Assembly (NCBI RefSeq): GCF_014643455.1
Contig: NZ_BMJM01000003.1
Span: 124,001 to 188,000 of the forward strand
Direction of reading: 5' to 3'
DNA length: 64,000 bases
Origin: Sandarakinorhabdus glacialis
Lineage (GTDB): Bacteria; Pseudomonadota; Alphaproteobacteria; Sphingomonadales; Sphingomonadaceae
Every line of letters starts with the position of its first letter. Within the stretch, counting starts at the first letter, position 1. The notes under the pieces were generated by a model, which saw only the letters and a list, made by a program, of their open reading frames with translations, did no database searches and was not told where the DNA came from. This document shows, piece by piece, positions 39,061-49,696 of this stretch. The position numbers and the translations under genes were made by a program.

Positions 39061-40293
39061 TCAGGCGGTCTTGTTGAGGTGGACCAGCCAGTATTTCGCC
39101 AGGGCTTCACGCGGCCCGCCGGTAACCTGCGTCAGGGCGGCGGTGGCGCCGGCCTTGTCGCCCGAGCGCGCCAACGCCATGCCGAGGCGCAGATTGGCAG
39201 TGGCGGCGTCGACGCCCGGCAGCGCCGCTGCCTGCCGGTAAAGCGACGCGGCCTTGGCATAATCTGCATAGCCGTAATAGGCGTCGCCGGTGCTGATGGC
39301 GATCTTGGGGTTACCCTTGATCTCCTTTTCGAGGCCCGGCAGCGACGCCTTGTCGGTCTTGGACTTGGCCTGGGCGCTGGTCTGCAACTCCTTCACGAGC
39401 GGCTTGGTGGCGCTCAGCATGTTACGCTGGATGCCCTCGCGGATGGCGGTATCGGCTTCACCGGGGAAACCGCGGCCGAGTGCCGTGTCGGCATACTCGA
39501 CGAAATCGCGTTCGCCGTTGAGCGAGCCGGTTGCCGACTGGAGACGCATGAAATCGAGCGCCACCTGCTCGTCGGTCGATGGGAAGCTGTCGCGGGTGAT
39601 GATGATCGCGTCGCGCCAGTTGACAGCGTTCGGATAGGCTTCGACCAGGCCGAGCGCGGCGGGCTGGACCTGCGCGGCCAGCTTGCCATCATAGGCGATC
39701 GCGAGGCGGCGGCGATACCAGGATTCAGGCGGCACCTTGCCGGCGGTCTTGCTGGCAGTGATGGCCTGGTTGAGCGAATCGACGGCCTTGGCGGTCTGCT
39801 TCTGGGCCCAATACAGCTCCGACAGGGCGACGACGTTCTCGGGGTCGCTGGCGTCGGTCTTGACAAGGGTTTCGAATGCCGTCGTGGCGGCGGCGTAATC
39901 CTTGCGCTCCATGGCGAGCGAACCGACCGTGCGCAGGAACTTGGTCTGGTCCTCCGCCTTGACCTTGCCGGTCGCCAGCATGTTGGTCAGCGCCTTTTCG
40001 ATCAGGGCGTTGTCCTTGAGCGGCACCGCCGAGTTGAGGCGAACCGCGTTGATCATATAGGTGTCGTCGGCCGTCGGCGACGGCACCGCTTCGGCCTCGG
40101 CGACCTTGGCCAGCGCGCCGGCGCTGTCGCCCGCGGTCTGCAGCGCCTGCGCCGCGGCAAGAGCCGCCTGCACGCCCTTGGTCAGCTTTGGCGGCTTGGG
40201 GGCTTCCTGCTTTTTCTGAGCCATTGCCGGGCCGGCGGTCAGGGTGGCGGTCGCCAAAAGGGCGGCGGCGAAACTGCGCGCGAAGATCTTCAT
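39061..40293 (-). CDS. Exported TPR-like repeat protein (410 aa)
   Basis: A signal peptide (FARSFAAALLATATLTAGPAMA) is followed by helical repeats across the whole chain. TPR-like pairs are seen at about 115-165 (KDYAAATTAFETLVKTDASDPENVVALSELYWAQKQTAKAVDSL, read as separate units) and 325-395 (YADYAKAASLYRQAAALPG; ANLRLGMALARSGDKAGA). I know of no assigned function; similar proteins are common in sphingomonads. ATG 40293 has GGGAG 9 nt upstream. It has its own terminator. Confidence 0.75.
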   Translation of the reverse strand: MKIFARSFAAALLATATLTAGPAMAQKKQEAPKPPKLTKGVQAALAAAQALQTAGDSAGALAKVAEAEAVPSPTADDTYMINAVRLNSAVPLKDNALIEKALTNMLATGKVKAEDQTKFLRTVGSLAMERKDYAAATTAFETLVKTDASDPENVVALSELYWAQKQTAKAVDSLNQAITASKTAGKVPPESWYRRRLAIAYDGKLAAQVQPAALGLVEAYPNAVNWRDAIIITRDSFPSTDEQVALDFMRLQSATGSLNGERDFVEYADTALGRGFPGEADTAIREGIQRNMLSATKPLVKELQTSAQAKSKTDKASLPGLEKEIKGNPKIAISTGDAYYGYADYAKAASLYRQAAALPGVDAATANLRLGMALARSGDKAGATAALTQVTGGPREALAKYWLVHLNKTA

Positions 40294-40430
40294 CAGACGA
40301 TACTCCCAAGGATATTGATGCGGGGCTAGGCCATCGGCCTGCGAAAGGTCAACAATCGAGTGCGGTGAAGGTTTCGGATCCACGGTGCTTTCGTGGCGAA
40401 CCACCGCTTAACATCTGTTGAACGACAGCC

Positions 40431-40470
40431 AAAAGAAAGGGCCGGACCCGTTTCCGGTCCCGACCCTTTC
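40431..40470 (-). terminator. Rho-independent terminator of the lipoprotein gene
   Basis: Minus-strand stem GAAAGGG-TCGGGACC / GGTCCGG-CCCTTTC with one bulge and a GGAAACG-type loop, followed by TTTT. It lies 60 bp after the stop at 40530. Confidence 0.85.
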
Positions 40471-40529
40471 AATTCAGAAAGTCAGCAATGCCACTAAGGC
40501 GAAGCCTTAAGCTATCGCCTTCGCGGTGC

Positions 40530-40850
40530 TTACTTCTTCAGTTCGGCAGCAGCGGCATCGGCGCCGGCCTTGACGGCATCGGCAGCCTTGTCGGCACCAA
40601 CAGCAGCTGCGTCGGTGACGGCGGTGGCGCCGGCAGCGGTTGCATCGGCAGCAACGGTTGCATCGGCAGCGACGGTGTCGCCAACGGCAGCAGCGTCAGC
40701 AGTTGCCGGTGCGGTTTCGGTGGTTGCCATCGCGTCGACGGCCGGTGCTTCGGTCGTCGTCGTGGTGGTGGTGGTGTCGGCCGCCTTCTCGCCGCAAGCA
40801 GCAAGCAGGCCCAGGCTGGCCACAGCCACCAGCGTCAAAGCAGTCTTCAT
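40530..40850 (-). CDS. Small Ala/Thr-rich lipoprotein
   Basis: A 106-residue protein with a lipoprotein signal and lipobox LLAAC (Cys19). The mature part is low complexity: a run of eight threonines, then imperfect repeats of the type VAADATVAADATAAG and VGADKAADAVKAGAD, ending in KK. Composition suggests an extended or helical surface protein; no enzyme motif is present. Similar alanine-rich lipoproteins are common in this order. Confidence 0.75.
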   Translation of the reverse strand: MKTALTLVAVASLGLLAACGEKAADTTTTTTTTEAPAVDAMATTETAPATADAAAVGDTVAADATVAADATAAGATAVTDAAAVGADKAADAVKAGADAAAAELKK

Positions 40851-40956
40851 CTTGAGATTCTCCGTAATGATGAGCGCGCAGTCCCCCGCGCCATTCGCCC
40901 CATATAGCGAATTGCGACGGTTGCGAAGCGATAAGATTCATGCCCAGTAAAGCCGG

Positions 40957-41670
40957 ATGGAAAATACCGTCGATCCGTTCAAAATGGCCGATCAATCCCT
41001 TCGCGACCGAATGGGTCGGTGGCTGGTCATCGTCTCGATCACCGCCGGGATATTGTACCCGCTGCTCGGCGCGCGACTCGGGCTGGGGGGCGAGGTCGCG
41101 CTCAAGGGCGTGGCGGTCGGGGCGCTGGCGATCGCTGCATTCCAGGGCGACGGGCCCTACCGGAAATGGCTGGGAGCGATCATGGCGGCGGGGGCTGTCG
41201 GCGACGTGCTGCTGAACATCCCCGGCGCGTTCTTCGTCGGCGCCGGCGCGTTTGCCATCGGGCATGTGATAGCGATGGCATTCTATAGCCAGTTGCGGCG
41301 GGGTATCCTGACATTGGGCGACAAGGTATTTGCGGCGGCGCTCATCGGGTTCGGCTTGGCGATGCCGACGCTTGTGTTGCCGGCGGGACAGCCGGTCGGC
41401 GCCTTGATGCTGTATTCGGTGCTGTTGTGCGGGATGGCGGCGGCGGCGTGGATCAGCCGGTTCCCGCGGCGCTGGGCGGCGGCCGGGGCGCTGCTGTTCG
41501 TGGCGTCCGACACGTTCCTGGTGATGCGGATGGGCGGCACCCTTGTCGGCGGCGGCTTCGTTCACGGCCTGATCGTCTGGTACAGCTATTATTTGGGGCA
41601 ATTGATGATCTTCACCGGCGTCAGGCGCGGCCTCGACCAGCGGCAGGGCGCCGATTGGGCGCGCGGCTGA
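40957..41670 (+). CDS. YhhN family membrane protein (lysoplasmalogenase-like)
   Basis: A 237-residue protein with about eight hydrophobic helices and the family pattern, including AGAVGDVLLNIPG, FAIGHVIAMAFY and LFVASDTFLVMRM, whose Asp residues are the conserved membrane acids. Eukaryotic relatives (TMEM86) hydrolyse lysoplasmalogen; the bacterial role is open. The ATG at 40957 has no clear ribosome site, and an ATG at 40984 is an alternative. It overlaps the DedA gene by 1 bp (TGATG). Confidence 0.83.
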   Translation: MENTVDPFKMADQSLRDRMGRWLVIVSITAGILYPLLGARLGLGGEVALKGVAVGALAIAAFQGDGPYRKWLGAIMAAGAVGDVLLNIPGAFFVGAGAFAIGHVIAMAFYSQLRRGILTLGDKVFAAALIGFGLAMPTLVLPAGQPVGALMLYSVLLCGMAAAAWISRFPRRWAAAGALLFVASDTFLVMRMGGTLVGGGFVHGLIVWYSYYLGQLMIFTGVRRGLDQRQGADWARG

Positions 41671-42266
41671 TGTTCGCGTTGCTGACCGACATGATCGAGC
41701 GCGGCGGCTATTGGGGCATCCTGCTGCTGACATTCGTCGAGACGATCCTGCCGCCGATCCCGTCGGAACTGTTCATGCCGATGGCGGGATATGTGGCAGC
41801 GCGCGGGACCTTGAGCTTGCCGGGAGTTATCGCCGCCGGGACGACGGGTTCGCTGGCCGGGGCGTGGTTCTGGTATGCGCTTGGCAGGGCCATCGGGCTC
41901 GACCGGATGCGGCAGTTGGCGAAGCGCCACGGCCGCTGGCTGACGCTGCACCCGCGCGACATCGACAAGGGCGCGCGCTGGTTCGAAAAACATGGCGGGC
42001 CGGTGGTGCTGTTCGGGCGGATGGTGCCGGCAATCCGGTCGGTCGTGTCGGTGCCGGCGGGGATCGCCCATATGCCGCCGGGGCGGTTCCTGCTGTTGTC
42101 GGGGATCGGCAGCTTCATCTGGACGACGCTGTTGATGACGGCGGGGTATATGCTGGGCAGCGACTATGACCGGGTGGCGGTTTGGGCCGGGCCGGTTTCG
42201 AACGTCGTCGTGTTCGGGATGATCGGGATTTATCTTTGGCGGCTGGTGACGTTCAAGGCTGATTAG
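41670..42266 (+). CDS. DedA family membrane protein
   Basis: A 198-residue DedA protein: GGYWGILLLTFVETILPPIPSE at the re-entrant N-terminal loop, GTTGSLAGAWFWYALGRAIG, FEKHGGPVVLFGRMVPAIRSVVSVPAG with the conserved G-R-x-x-P-x-x-R, and C-terminal membrane helices. DedA proteins include undecaprenyl-phosphate and lipid flippases. It is coupled to the YhhN gene by a 1-bp overlap. Confidence 0.92.
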   Translation: MFALLTDMIERGGYWGILLLTFVETILPPIPSELFMPMAGYVAARGTLSLPGVIAAGTTGSLAGAWFWYALGRAIGLDRMRQLAKRHGRWLTLHPRDIDKGARWFEKHGGPVVLFGRMVPAIRSVVSVPAGIAHMPPGRFLLLSGIGSFIWTTLLMTAGYMLGSDYDRVAVWAGPVSNVVVFGMIGIYLWRLVTFKAD

Positions 42267-42281
42267 AGTCGCCTCAAAGCC

Positions 42282-42353
42282 GTCACCCCGGCGAAGGCCG
42301 GGGCCCATCTCCTAAACAACCCGGAGATGGGCCCCGGCCTTCGCCGGGGTGAC
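42282..42353. terminator. Large perfect inverted repeat between dedA and gyrA (family II)
   Basis: Two perfect 31-bp inverted arms (42282-42312 and 42323-42353) around a 10-nt loop. Each arm is itself a palindrome, CCCCGGC-GAAG-GCCGGGG plus CCCATCTCC. It lies between convergent stop codons (42266 and 42369), so it may act as a two-way terminator, though there is no T-run. The 31-bp arm recurs exactly at 63645-63675. Confidence 0.75.
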
Positions 42354-42368
42354 GGGGAGAGAGTGGGT

Positions 42369-45122
<2,754 letters not shown>

Positions 45123-45323
45123 TGGGTTTTTCTAGGCCTTGCGAAGGAGCGTCGCGATAGTGTCATGATTAGGCGACGGGGGTCATAAAAGCTAGCCGCT
45201 TTGACCGGGCCCGGCGGCTTCGGGGCTCGCTGGGTCTGACATGTCGCTGGTCAATCAGGCCAGCGGAACCTGCGGCACGGTCCAGTGTTGTCGCCTGAGT
45301 TGTCGGGGAAAGGAGTGCGCAAG

Positions 45324-45461
45324 ATGGCCGAGAAAAAGGGCAAGGGTAGCGAGACCGCCAAGAAAGCCAACGCCAAGGCGGCCAAGGAGGGCGAGAGCAA
45401 CCCGCGCAAGTCGTCGGCGGCGCAGTCGGAGCTCGGCAAGAAAGGCGCCAAGAGCAAATAG
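45324..45461 (+). CDS. Very small Lys/Ala-rich basic protein (45 aa)
   Basis: The frame reads MAEKKGKGSETAKKANAKAA then KEGESNPRKSSAAQSELGKK and GAKSK. About one residue in four is lysine; there is no hydrophobic segment. AAAGGAG lies 8 nt before the ATG, strong support for translation. It could be a nucleic-acid-binding or stress protein; no family is recognised. pdxH begins 42 bp downstream on the same strand. The 200-bp gap between gyrA and this gene (45123-45323) holds both divergent promoters but no other gene. Confidence 0.6.
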   Translation: MAEKKGKGSETAKKANAKAAKEGESNPRKSSAAQSELGKKGAKSK

Positions 45462-45503
45462 CCTGCGGGTGACATCGCGGCGTCGGCGCGTTACGGCGAA
45501 TGG

Positions 45504-46079
45504 ATGATCGATCCGTTTGCCACATTCGCAGCCTGGTTTGCCGAGGCCGGCGCCAGCGAGCCCAACGACGCCAACGCATTCGCACTGGCGACGGCGACAC
45601 CGGAGGGACGGCCCTCGGTGCGCGTCGTGCTGTGCAAGGCCTGGGATGCGCGCGGGTTCGTGTTCTACTCGAACCTCGACAGCCGCAAGGGACGCGAACT
45701 TGCCGCCAACCCGTTCGTGCACATGGATTTTCACTGGAAGTCGCAGCGGCGGCAGGTGCGCGTCGATGGGCGCGCCGAGCCTGTTGCGGGCGAAGAGGCC
45801 GATGCGTATTTCGCCAGCCGGCCGCGCGATTCGCAAGCGGGCGCCTGGGCCTCGCTCCAGTCGCAGGCGCTGCCCGACCGGGCGACCTTCGAGGCGCGGC
45901 TCGGCGATGTGCGCGCGCGCTTCGAGGGCCAGGATGTGCCGCGTCCGCCGCGCTGGTCAGGGTGGCGGATCGTGCCGGAAAAGATCGAGTTCTGGCAGGA
46001 CCGCGACAACCGGCTTCACGAGCGGCTGGTGTTCACGCGCAGCGGCGATGGCTGGACGACCGGTCTCCTGTATCCATGA
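45504..46079 (+). CDS. pdxH: Pyridoxamine 5'-phosphate oxidase
   Basis: A FMN enzyme that makes pyridoxal phosphate from PNP or PMP. The 191 residues show ANAFALATATPEGRPSVRVVLCK, FYSNLDSRKGRELAANP, the FMN-binding VRVDGRAE and the C-terminal substrate residues in DRDNRLHERLVF. pdxA lies 12 kb away, so both ends of the PLP pathway are in the window but not in one operon. Its stop overlaps the next ATG (ATGA). Confidence 0.93.
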   Translation: MIDPFATFAAWFAEAGASEPNDANAFALATATPEGRPSVRVVLCKAWDARGFVFYSNLDSRKGRELAANPFVHMDFHWKSQRRQVRVDGRAEPVAGEEADAYFASRPRDSQAGAWASLQSQALPDRATFEARLGDVRARFEGQDVPRPPRWSGWRIVPEKIEFWQDRDNRLHERLVFTRSGDGWTTGLLYP

Positions 46080-46984
46080 CCGACAGGCGCGCGCGCCTCG
46101 TGCAATCGGCGGCACTGGCGTCGAGCGCGTCCGCCGTGTTGCTGCTCGGGCTGAAGGCGTGGGCGGCCTGGGCGACGGGCAGCGTCTCGATGCTCGGCAG
46201 CCTGGCCGATACGGCGCTCGACCTGTTCGCTTCGTTGCTGACGCTGTTCGCGGTCGGACTGGCGTCGCAGCCGGCCGACGACGACCACAAGTTCGGCCAT
46301 GGCAAGGCCGAGGCGATCGCCGCGTTGATGCAGACGCTTTTGATCGTCGGCAGCGCCGCGGTGATCATGTGGCGCGCCATACTGGCGATGGGGCAGACCG
46401 AATTGCCGCGCGCGCCGCAGGTCGGCATCGGGGTTTCGGTGGCGGCGATCGCGCTGACGATGGCGCTGATCGCCTGGCAACGGCACGTCGTCAAGCAGAC
46501 CGGGTCGATCGCCATCGCGACGGATTCGCTGCATTACCAAAGCGACCTGCTGCTCAACCTGACGGTGATCGCGGCGCTGGTGCTCGATATCTATCTCGGC
46601 ATCCACGGCGCCGATGCGGTGCTGGGCATCATCATTTCGCTGTGGATCGCGTGGAGCGCGCTGACGTCGGCGCGCGAGGCGATCGACATGCTGATGGACC
46701 GCGAATGGCCGCCCGAGAAAAGCGCCCGGCTGGCGGCGATCGCACTGGCGGTGCCCGGGGTGGAGAGCGTCCATAATCTGCGCACCCGGTCGAGCGGCGT
46801 CACCGATTTCATCCAGTTCCACATCTGGCTCGATCCGCTGCTGACGGTGCAGGTAGCCCATGATATCGTCGACAGCGTCGAGGCACAGTTGCACAGCGTT
46901 TTTGCCGACGCCGAGTTCTTCATCCATATCGATCCGCGCGGCCATATCGACCCCCTGCCCCCCAAGTCTTTCGAGCGAGGCTGA
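46076..46984 (+). CDS. Cation diffusion facilitator (FieF-like metal exporter)
   Basis: A 302-residue CDF transporter that uses the proton gradient to export divalent metals. Six membrane helices are followed by a cytosolic domain with GVESVHNLRTRSSGV and a His-rich end. The metal site pattern is present: SLADTALDLFASL in helix 2, HKFGHGKAEAIAALMQ and TDSLHYQSDLLLNL in helix 5 (D and H/D residues typical of Zn/Fe types). It overlaps pdxH and the PhzF gene. Confidence 0.9.
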   Translation: MTDRRARLVQSAALASSASAVLLLGLKAWAAWATGSVSMLGSLADTALDLFASLLTLFAVGLASQPADDDHKFGHGKAEAIAALMQTLLIVGSAAVIMWRAILAMGQTELPRAPQVGIGVSVAAIALTMALIAWQRHVVKQTGSIAIATDSLHYQSDLLLNLTVIAALVLDIYLGIHGADAVLGIIISLWIAWSALTSAREAIDMLMDREWPPEKSARLAAIALAVPGVESVHNLRTRSSGVTDFIQFHIWLDPLLTVQVAHDIVDSVEAQLHSVFADAEFFIHIDPRGHIDPLPPKSFERG

Positions 46985-47814
46985 TGCGCATTCCTTTTAC
47001 CCAGATCGACGCCTTTGCCGATGCGCCATTCGGCGGCAATCCCGCGGCGGTAATGCCGCTGGCGGGCTGGTTGCCCGATGCGATTCTGCAGGCGATCGCG
47101 CAGGAGAATAACCTGGCGGAGACGGCGTTCATCGTGCCGTGCGCCGACCCGGAAACGGCCGATTTCGACCTGCGCTGGTTCACGCCGGGGGTCGAGGTCG
47201 CACTTTGCGGTCATGCGACACTGGCGGCCGGGCATCTGGTGCTGTCGTCAGTGGCCGGGATGGAAAAAGTGCGGTTTTCGACCAACAAGGCGGGCGTGCT
47301 GACGGTCGGGCGCGGCGCTTCGGGGTATGAAATGGCGCTGCCGTCATGGCCGGCGGCGGATGCGATCACCGGCAGCGCGCTGGCTGCGATCGGCGCGGCA
47401 TTGGGCGCGGTGCCGGATGAGGTCTGGGGACGGGGCAGCGATTACCGGGTCGCGGTGTTCGGCAGCGCTGCCGAGGTGCGGGCGCTCGATCCGGATTTTC
47501 GCGCGATCATCGCCTTGTTTACCGGGCGCGATCTGCAGTTGATCGCCACGGCGCCGGGCGCGGGGGATGCCAGCGGGGCCGATGTCGTCAGCCGGGTGTT
47601 CGTTCCCGAAGCCGGCGTCGACGAGGACAGCGTGACGGGATCGGCCCACGCGATCATCACGAGTTACTGGGCGCGGCGGCTGGGGCGGGACGCTTTCAGC
47701 GCGTATCAGGCGAGCGCGCGCGGCGGGCGGGTTGGATGCCGGCTGGACGGCGAACAGGTGGTATTGTCGGGCAGCGCGCGCACCGTCATCGAGGGCGAAT
47801 TCATCCTCGACTGA
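46984..47814 (+). CDS. PhzF family isomerase
   Basis: A 276-residue protein of the diaminopimelate-epimerase-like fold. It starts IPFTQIDAFADAPFGGNPAAV and has the catalytic Glu46 in NNLAETAFIV, then RWFTPGVEVALCGHATLAAGH and EDSVTGSAHAI. PhzF isomerises a phenazine precursor in pseudomonads, but most members act on unknown substrates; no phenazine genes are near. It is followed by dapF, a structural relative, 18 bp away. Confidence 0.9.
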   Translation: MRIPFTQIDAFADAPFGGNPAAVMPLAGWLPDAILQAIAQENNLAETAFIVPCADPETADFDLRWFTPGVEVALCGHATLAAGHLVLSSVAGMEKVRFSTNKAGVLTVGRGASGYEMALPSWPAADAITGSALAAIGAALGAVPDEVWGRGSDYRVAVFGSAAEVRALDPDFRAIIALFTGRDLQLIATAPGAGDASGADVVSRVFVPEAGVDEDSVTGSAHAIITSYWARRLGRDAFSAYQASARGGRVGCRLDGEQVVLSGSARTVIEGEFILD

Positions 47815-47832
47815 TAACCGCGTGCCCCCTAG

Positions 47833-48651
47833 ATGCACGGCATGTCCCAACGCCCTTTCCTGAAGATGCACGGCCTCGGCAACGACTTCATCGTGTTCGA
47901 TTCGCGCGAGTCGCCGCTGGCGATGACGCCGGCTTTGGCGATGGCGCTGGCCGACCGGCGGACGGGGATCGGCTGCGACCAGTTGATCGTCGTCGAGCCG
48001 AGCGAAGTCGCCACCGTGCGGGCGACGTTCTGGAATCCCGACGGCAGCATGTCCCCGGCGTGCGGCAATGGCAGCCGTGCAGTGGCGGCGCTGCTCGGCG
48101 GCGAAGCGACGATCGAAACCGGCGGCGGCGTGCTGGCGGCGAGCGCCGATGCGAGCGGTGCGGTGGTCGATATGGGCGTACCGCAATTTGGCTGGGATGC
48201 GATCCCGCTGGCCTATGCGATGGATACGCTGTCGTTGCCGCTGGCGTGGGAGGAGCTGGAGAACCCCGGCGCAGCGAACGTCGGCAATCCGCATGTGGTG
48301 TTTATCGTGGGCGATCCGTATGCGGTGCCGCTCGATGTGCTCGGGCCGCTGATCGAGCATGATCCGATCTTTCCCGAGCGCGTGAATGTGGGGGTCGCGG
48401 CGCTGTCGTCGCGGTCGCGGATGGTGCTGCGGGTGTGGGAGCGCGGCACCGGGTTGACGCGGGCGTGCGGGACCGGGGCGGTGGCGGCAGTGGCCGTGGC
48501 GCAGCGACGCGGACTAGCCGATGCGCAGGTGACGGTGTCGCTGCCCGGCGGCGAACTGGTCATCACGCGCGGCGACGACGGCCATATGCTGATGGCCGGG
48601 CCGGCGACGCTGGCATTTACCGGCAGCATCGACCTGGAGCATTTTGCATGA
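47833..48651 (+). CDS. dapF: Diaminopimelate epimerase
   Basis: DapF converts LL- to meso-diaminopimelate for lysine and peptidoglycan. The 272 residues contain FLKMHGLGNDFIVFD and the two catalytic cysteines Cys77 (SPACGNGSRAVA) and Cys212 (TRACGTGAVAAV). An ATG at 47842 is an alternative start. Its TGA overlaps the ftsY ATG. Confidence 0.96.
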   Translation: MHGMSQRPFLKMHGLGNDFIVFDSRESPLAMTPALAMALADRRTGIGCDQLIVVEPSEVATVRATFWNPDGSMSPACGNGSRAVAALLGGEATIETGGGVLAASADASGAVVDMGVPQFGWDAIPLAYAMDTLSLPLAWEELENPGAANVGNPHVVFIVGDPYAVPLDVLGPLIEHDPIFPERVNVGVAALSSRSRMVLRVWERGTGLTRACGTGAVAAVAVAQRRGLADAQVTVSLPGGELVITRGDDGHMLMAGPATLAFTGSIDLEHFA

Positions 48652-49562
48652 GCTGGCTCGATCGGCTGAAGACCGGCCTGACGCGGTCGACGGCGAAGCT
48701 GGGCGACAGCCTGGCCGGGCTGGCAACGGGGAATGTGCCGCTCGATGACGCGCGGCTCGACGAGATCGAGGAGGCGTTGATCGGTGCCGACCTGGGCCCG
48801 GCGGTGGCGGGGCGGATCCGGGCGCGGCTGGCCGACGCCAAGTTCGCCAGGGGCATCGACGCACCGGGGTTGAAGGCAGCGGTGGCGGCCGAGGTGACCG
48901 CGGTGATGGCAGCGGTGGCGAAGCCGCTGGCGGTGACGGCGTTTCCGCGGCCGCATGTGATCCTGGTTGTCGGCGTCAACGGCAGCGGCAAGACGACGAC
49001 GATCGCCAAGCTGGCGCGGCGGTTCACCGAGCAGGATTATACCGTGATGCTGGCGGCGGGCGATACGTTTCGCGCGGCGGCAATTGCGCAGTTGAAGATC
49101 TGGGCCGAGCGGATCGGCGTTCCGGTGGTGTCGGGCGAACAGGGGGCCGATGCGCCGGGGCTGGCCTTCGAGGCAGTCAAGGCGGCGCGTGAGGCTGGCA
49201 CCGATGTGCTGATCATCGACACTGCCGGGCGGCTGCAGAACAAGGCCGGGCTGATGGACGAGCTGGCGAAAATGCGGCGGGTCATCCAGAAACTGTCGCC
49301 GGCGGCGCCGCACGACACGGTGCTGGTACTCGATGCGACGACCGGCCAGAACGCGCTCAACCAGATCGAGGTGTTCCGCGACGTGGCCAAGATCACCGGG
49401 CTGGTGATGACCAAGCTCGACGGCTCGGCGCGCGGCGGCGTGCTGGTGGCGGCGGCGGAAAAGTTCAACCTGCCGATCCACGCCATCGGTGTCGGCGAGG
49501 GCATGGACGACCTGCGACCGTTCGAAGCGGCGGACTTCGGCGCGGCCCTAGTGGGTAATTAA
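48648..49562 (+). CDS. ftsY: Signal recognition particle receptor FtsY
   Basis: The SRP receptor GTPase, which docks ribosome-SRP complexes at the membrane. The 304-residue protein has a short N-terminal helical region without the long acidic A domain of E. coli. The NG domain has G1 GVNGSGKTTTIAKLA, the insertion-box region AAGDTFRAAAIAQLKIW, DTAGRLQNKAGLMDEL and TKLDGSARGG. Its partner ffh is in the same window at 56.3 kb. Confidence 0.96.
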   Translation: MSWLDRLKTGLTRSTAKLGDSLAGLATGNVPLDDARLDEIEEALIGADLGPAVAGRIRARLADAKFARGIDAPGLKAAVAAEVTAVMAAVAKPLAVTAFPRPHVILVVGVNGSGKTTTIAKLARRFTEQDYTVMLAAGDTFRAAAIAQLKIWAERIGVPVVSGEQGADAPGLAFEAVKAAREAGTDVLIIDTAGRLQNKAGLMDELAKMRRVIQKLSPAAPHDTVLVLDATTGQNALNQIEVFRDVAKITGLVMTKLDGSARGGVLVAAAEKFNLPIHAIGVGEGMDDLRPFEAADFGAALVGN

Positions 49563-49576
49563 AGTTTGCGTTGGCC

Positions 49577-49620
49577 GTGTTTTCTTGGGCCCCGGATGAA
49601 GGCATCCGGCTGGAAAACAC
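49577..49620. repeat. Nested inverted repeat after ftsY
   Basis: Outer arms GTGTTTTC (49577-49584) and GAAAACAC (49613-49620) enclose inner arms CCGGATG (49592-49598) and CATCCGG (49603-49609). It could be a structured RNA end for ftsY or a protein-binding site. Wobble-base strand bias changes close to this point. Confidence 0.6.
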
Positions 49621-49696
49621 TTAGCTAGCCGGTTCGTCAGTCGCGCCGCGTTACCGCCTGCGCAATATGATCCTCGAAACCTGAGGATCATGGCCC

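Noticed and set aside
46984-47814. A phenazine biosynthesis cluster around the PhzF gene
   Set aside because: No other phz gene is nearby; PhzF-family proteins occur widely without phenazines.
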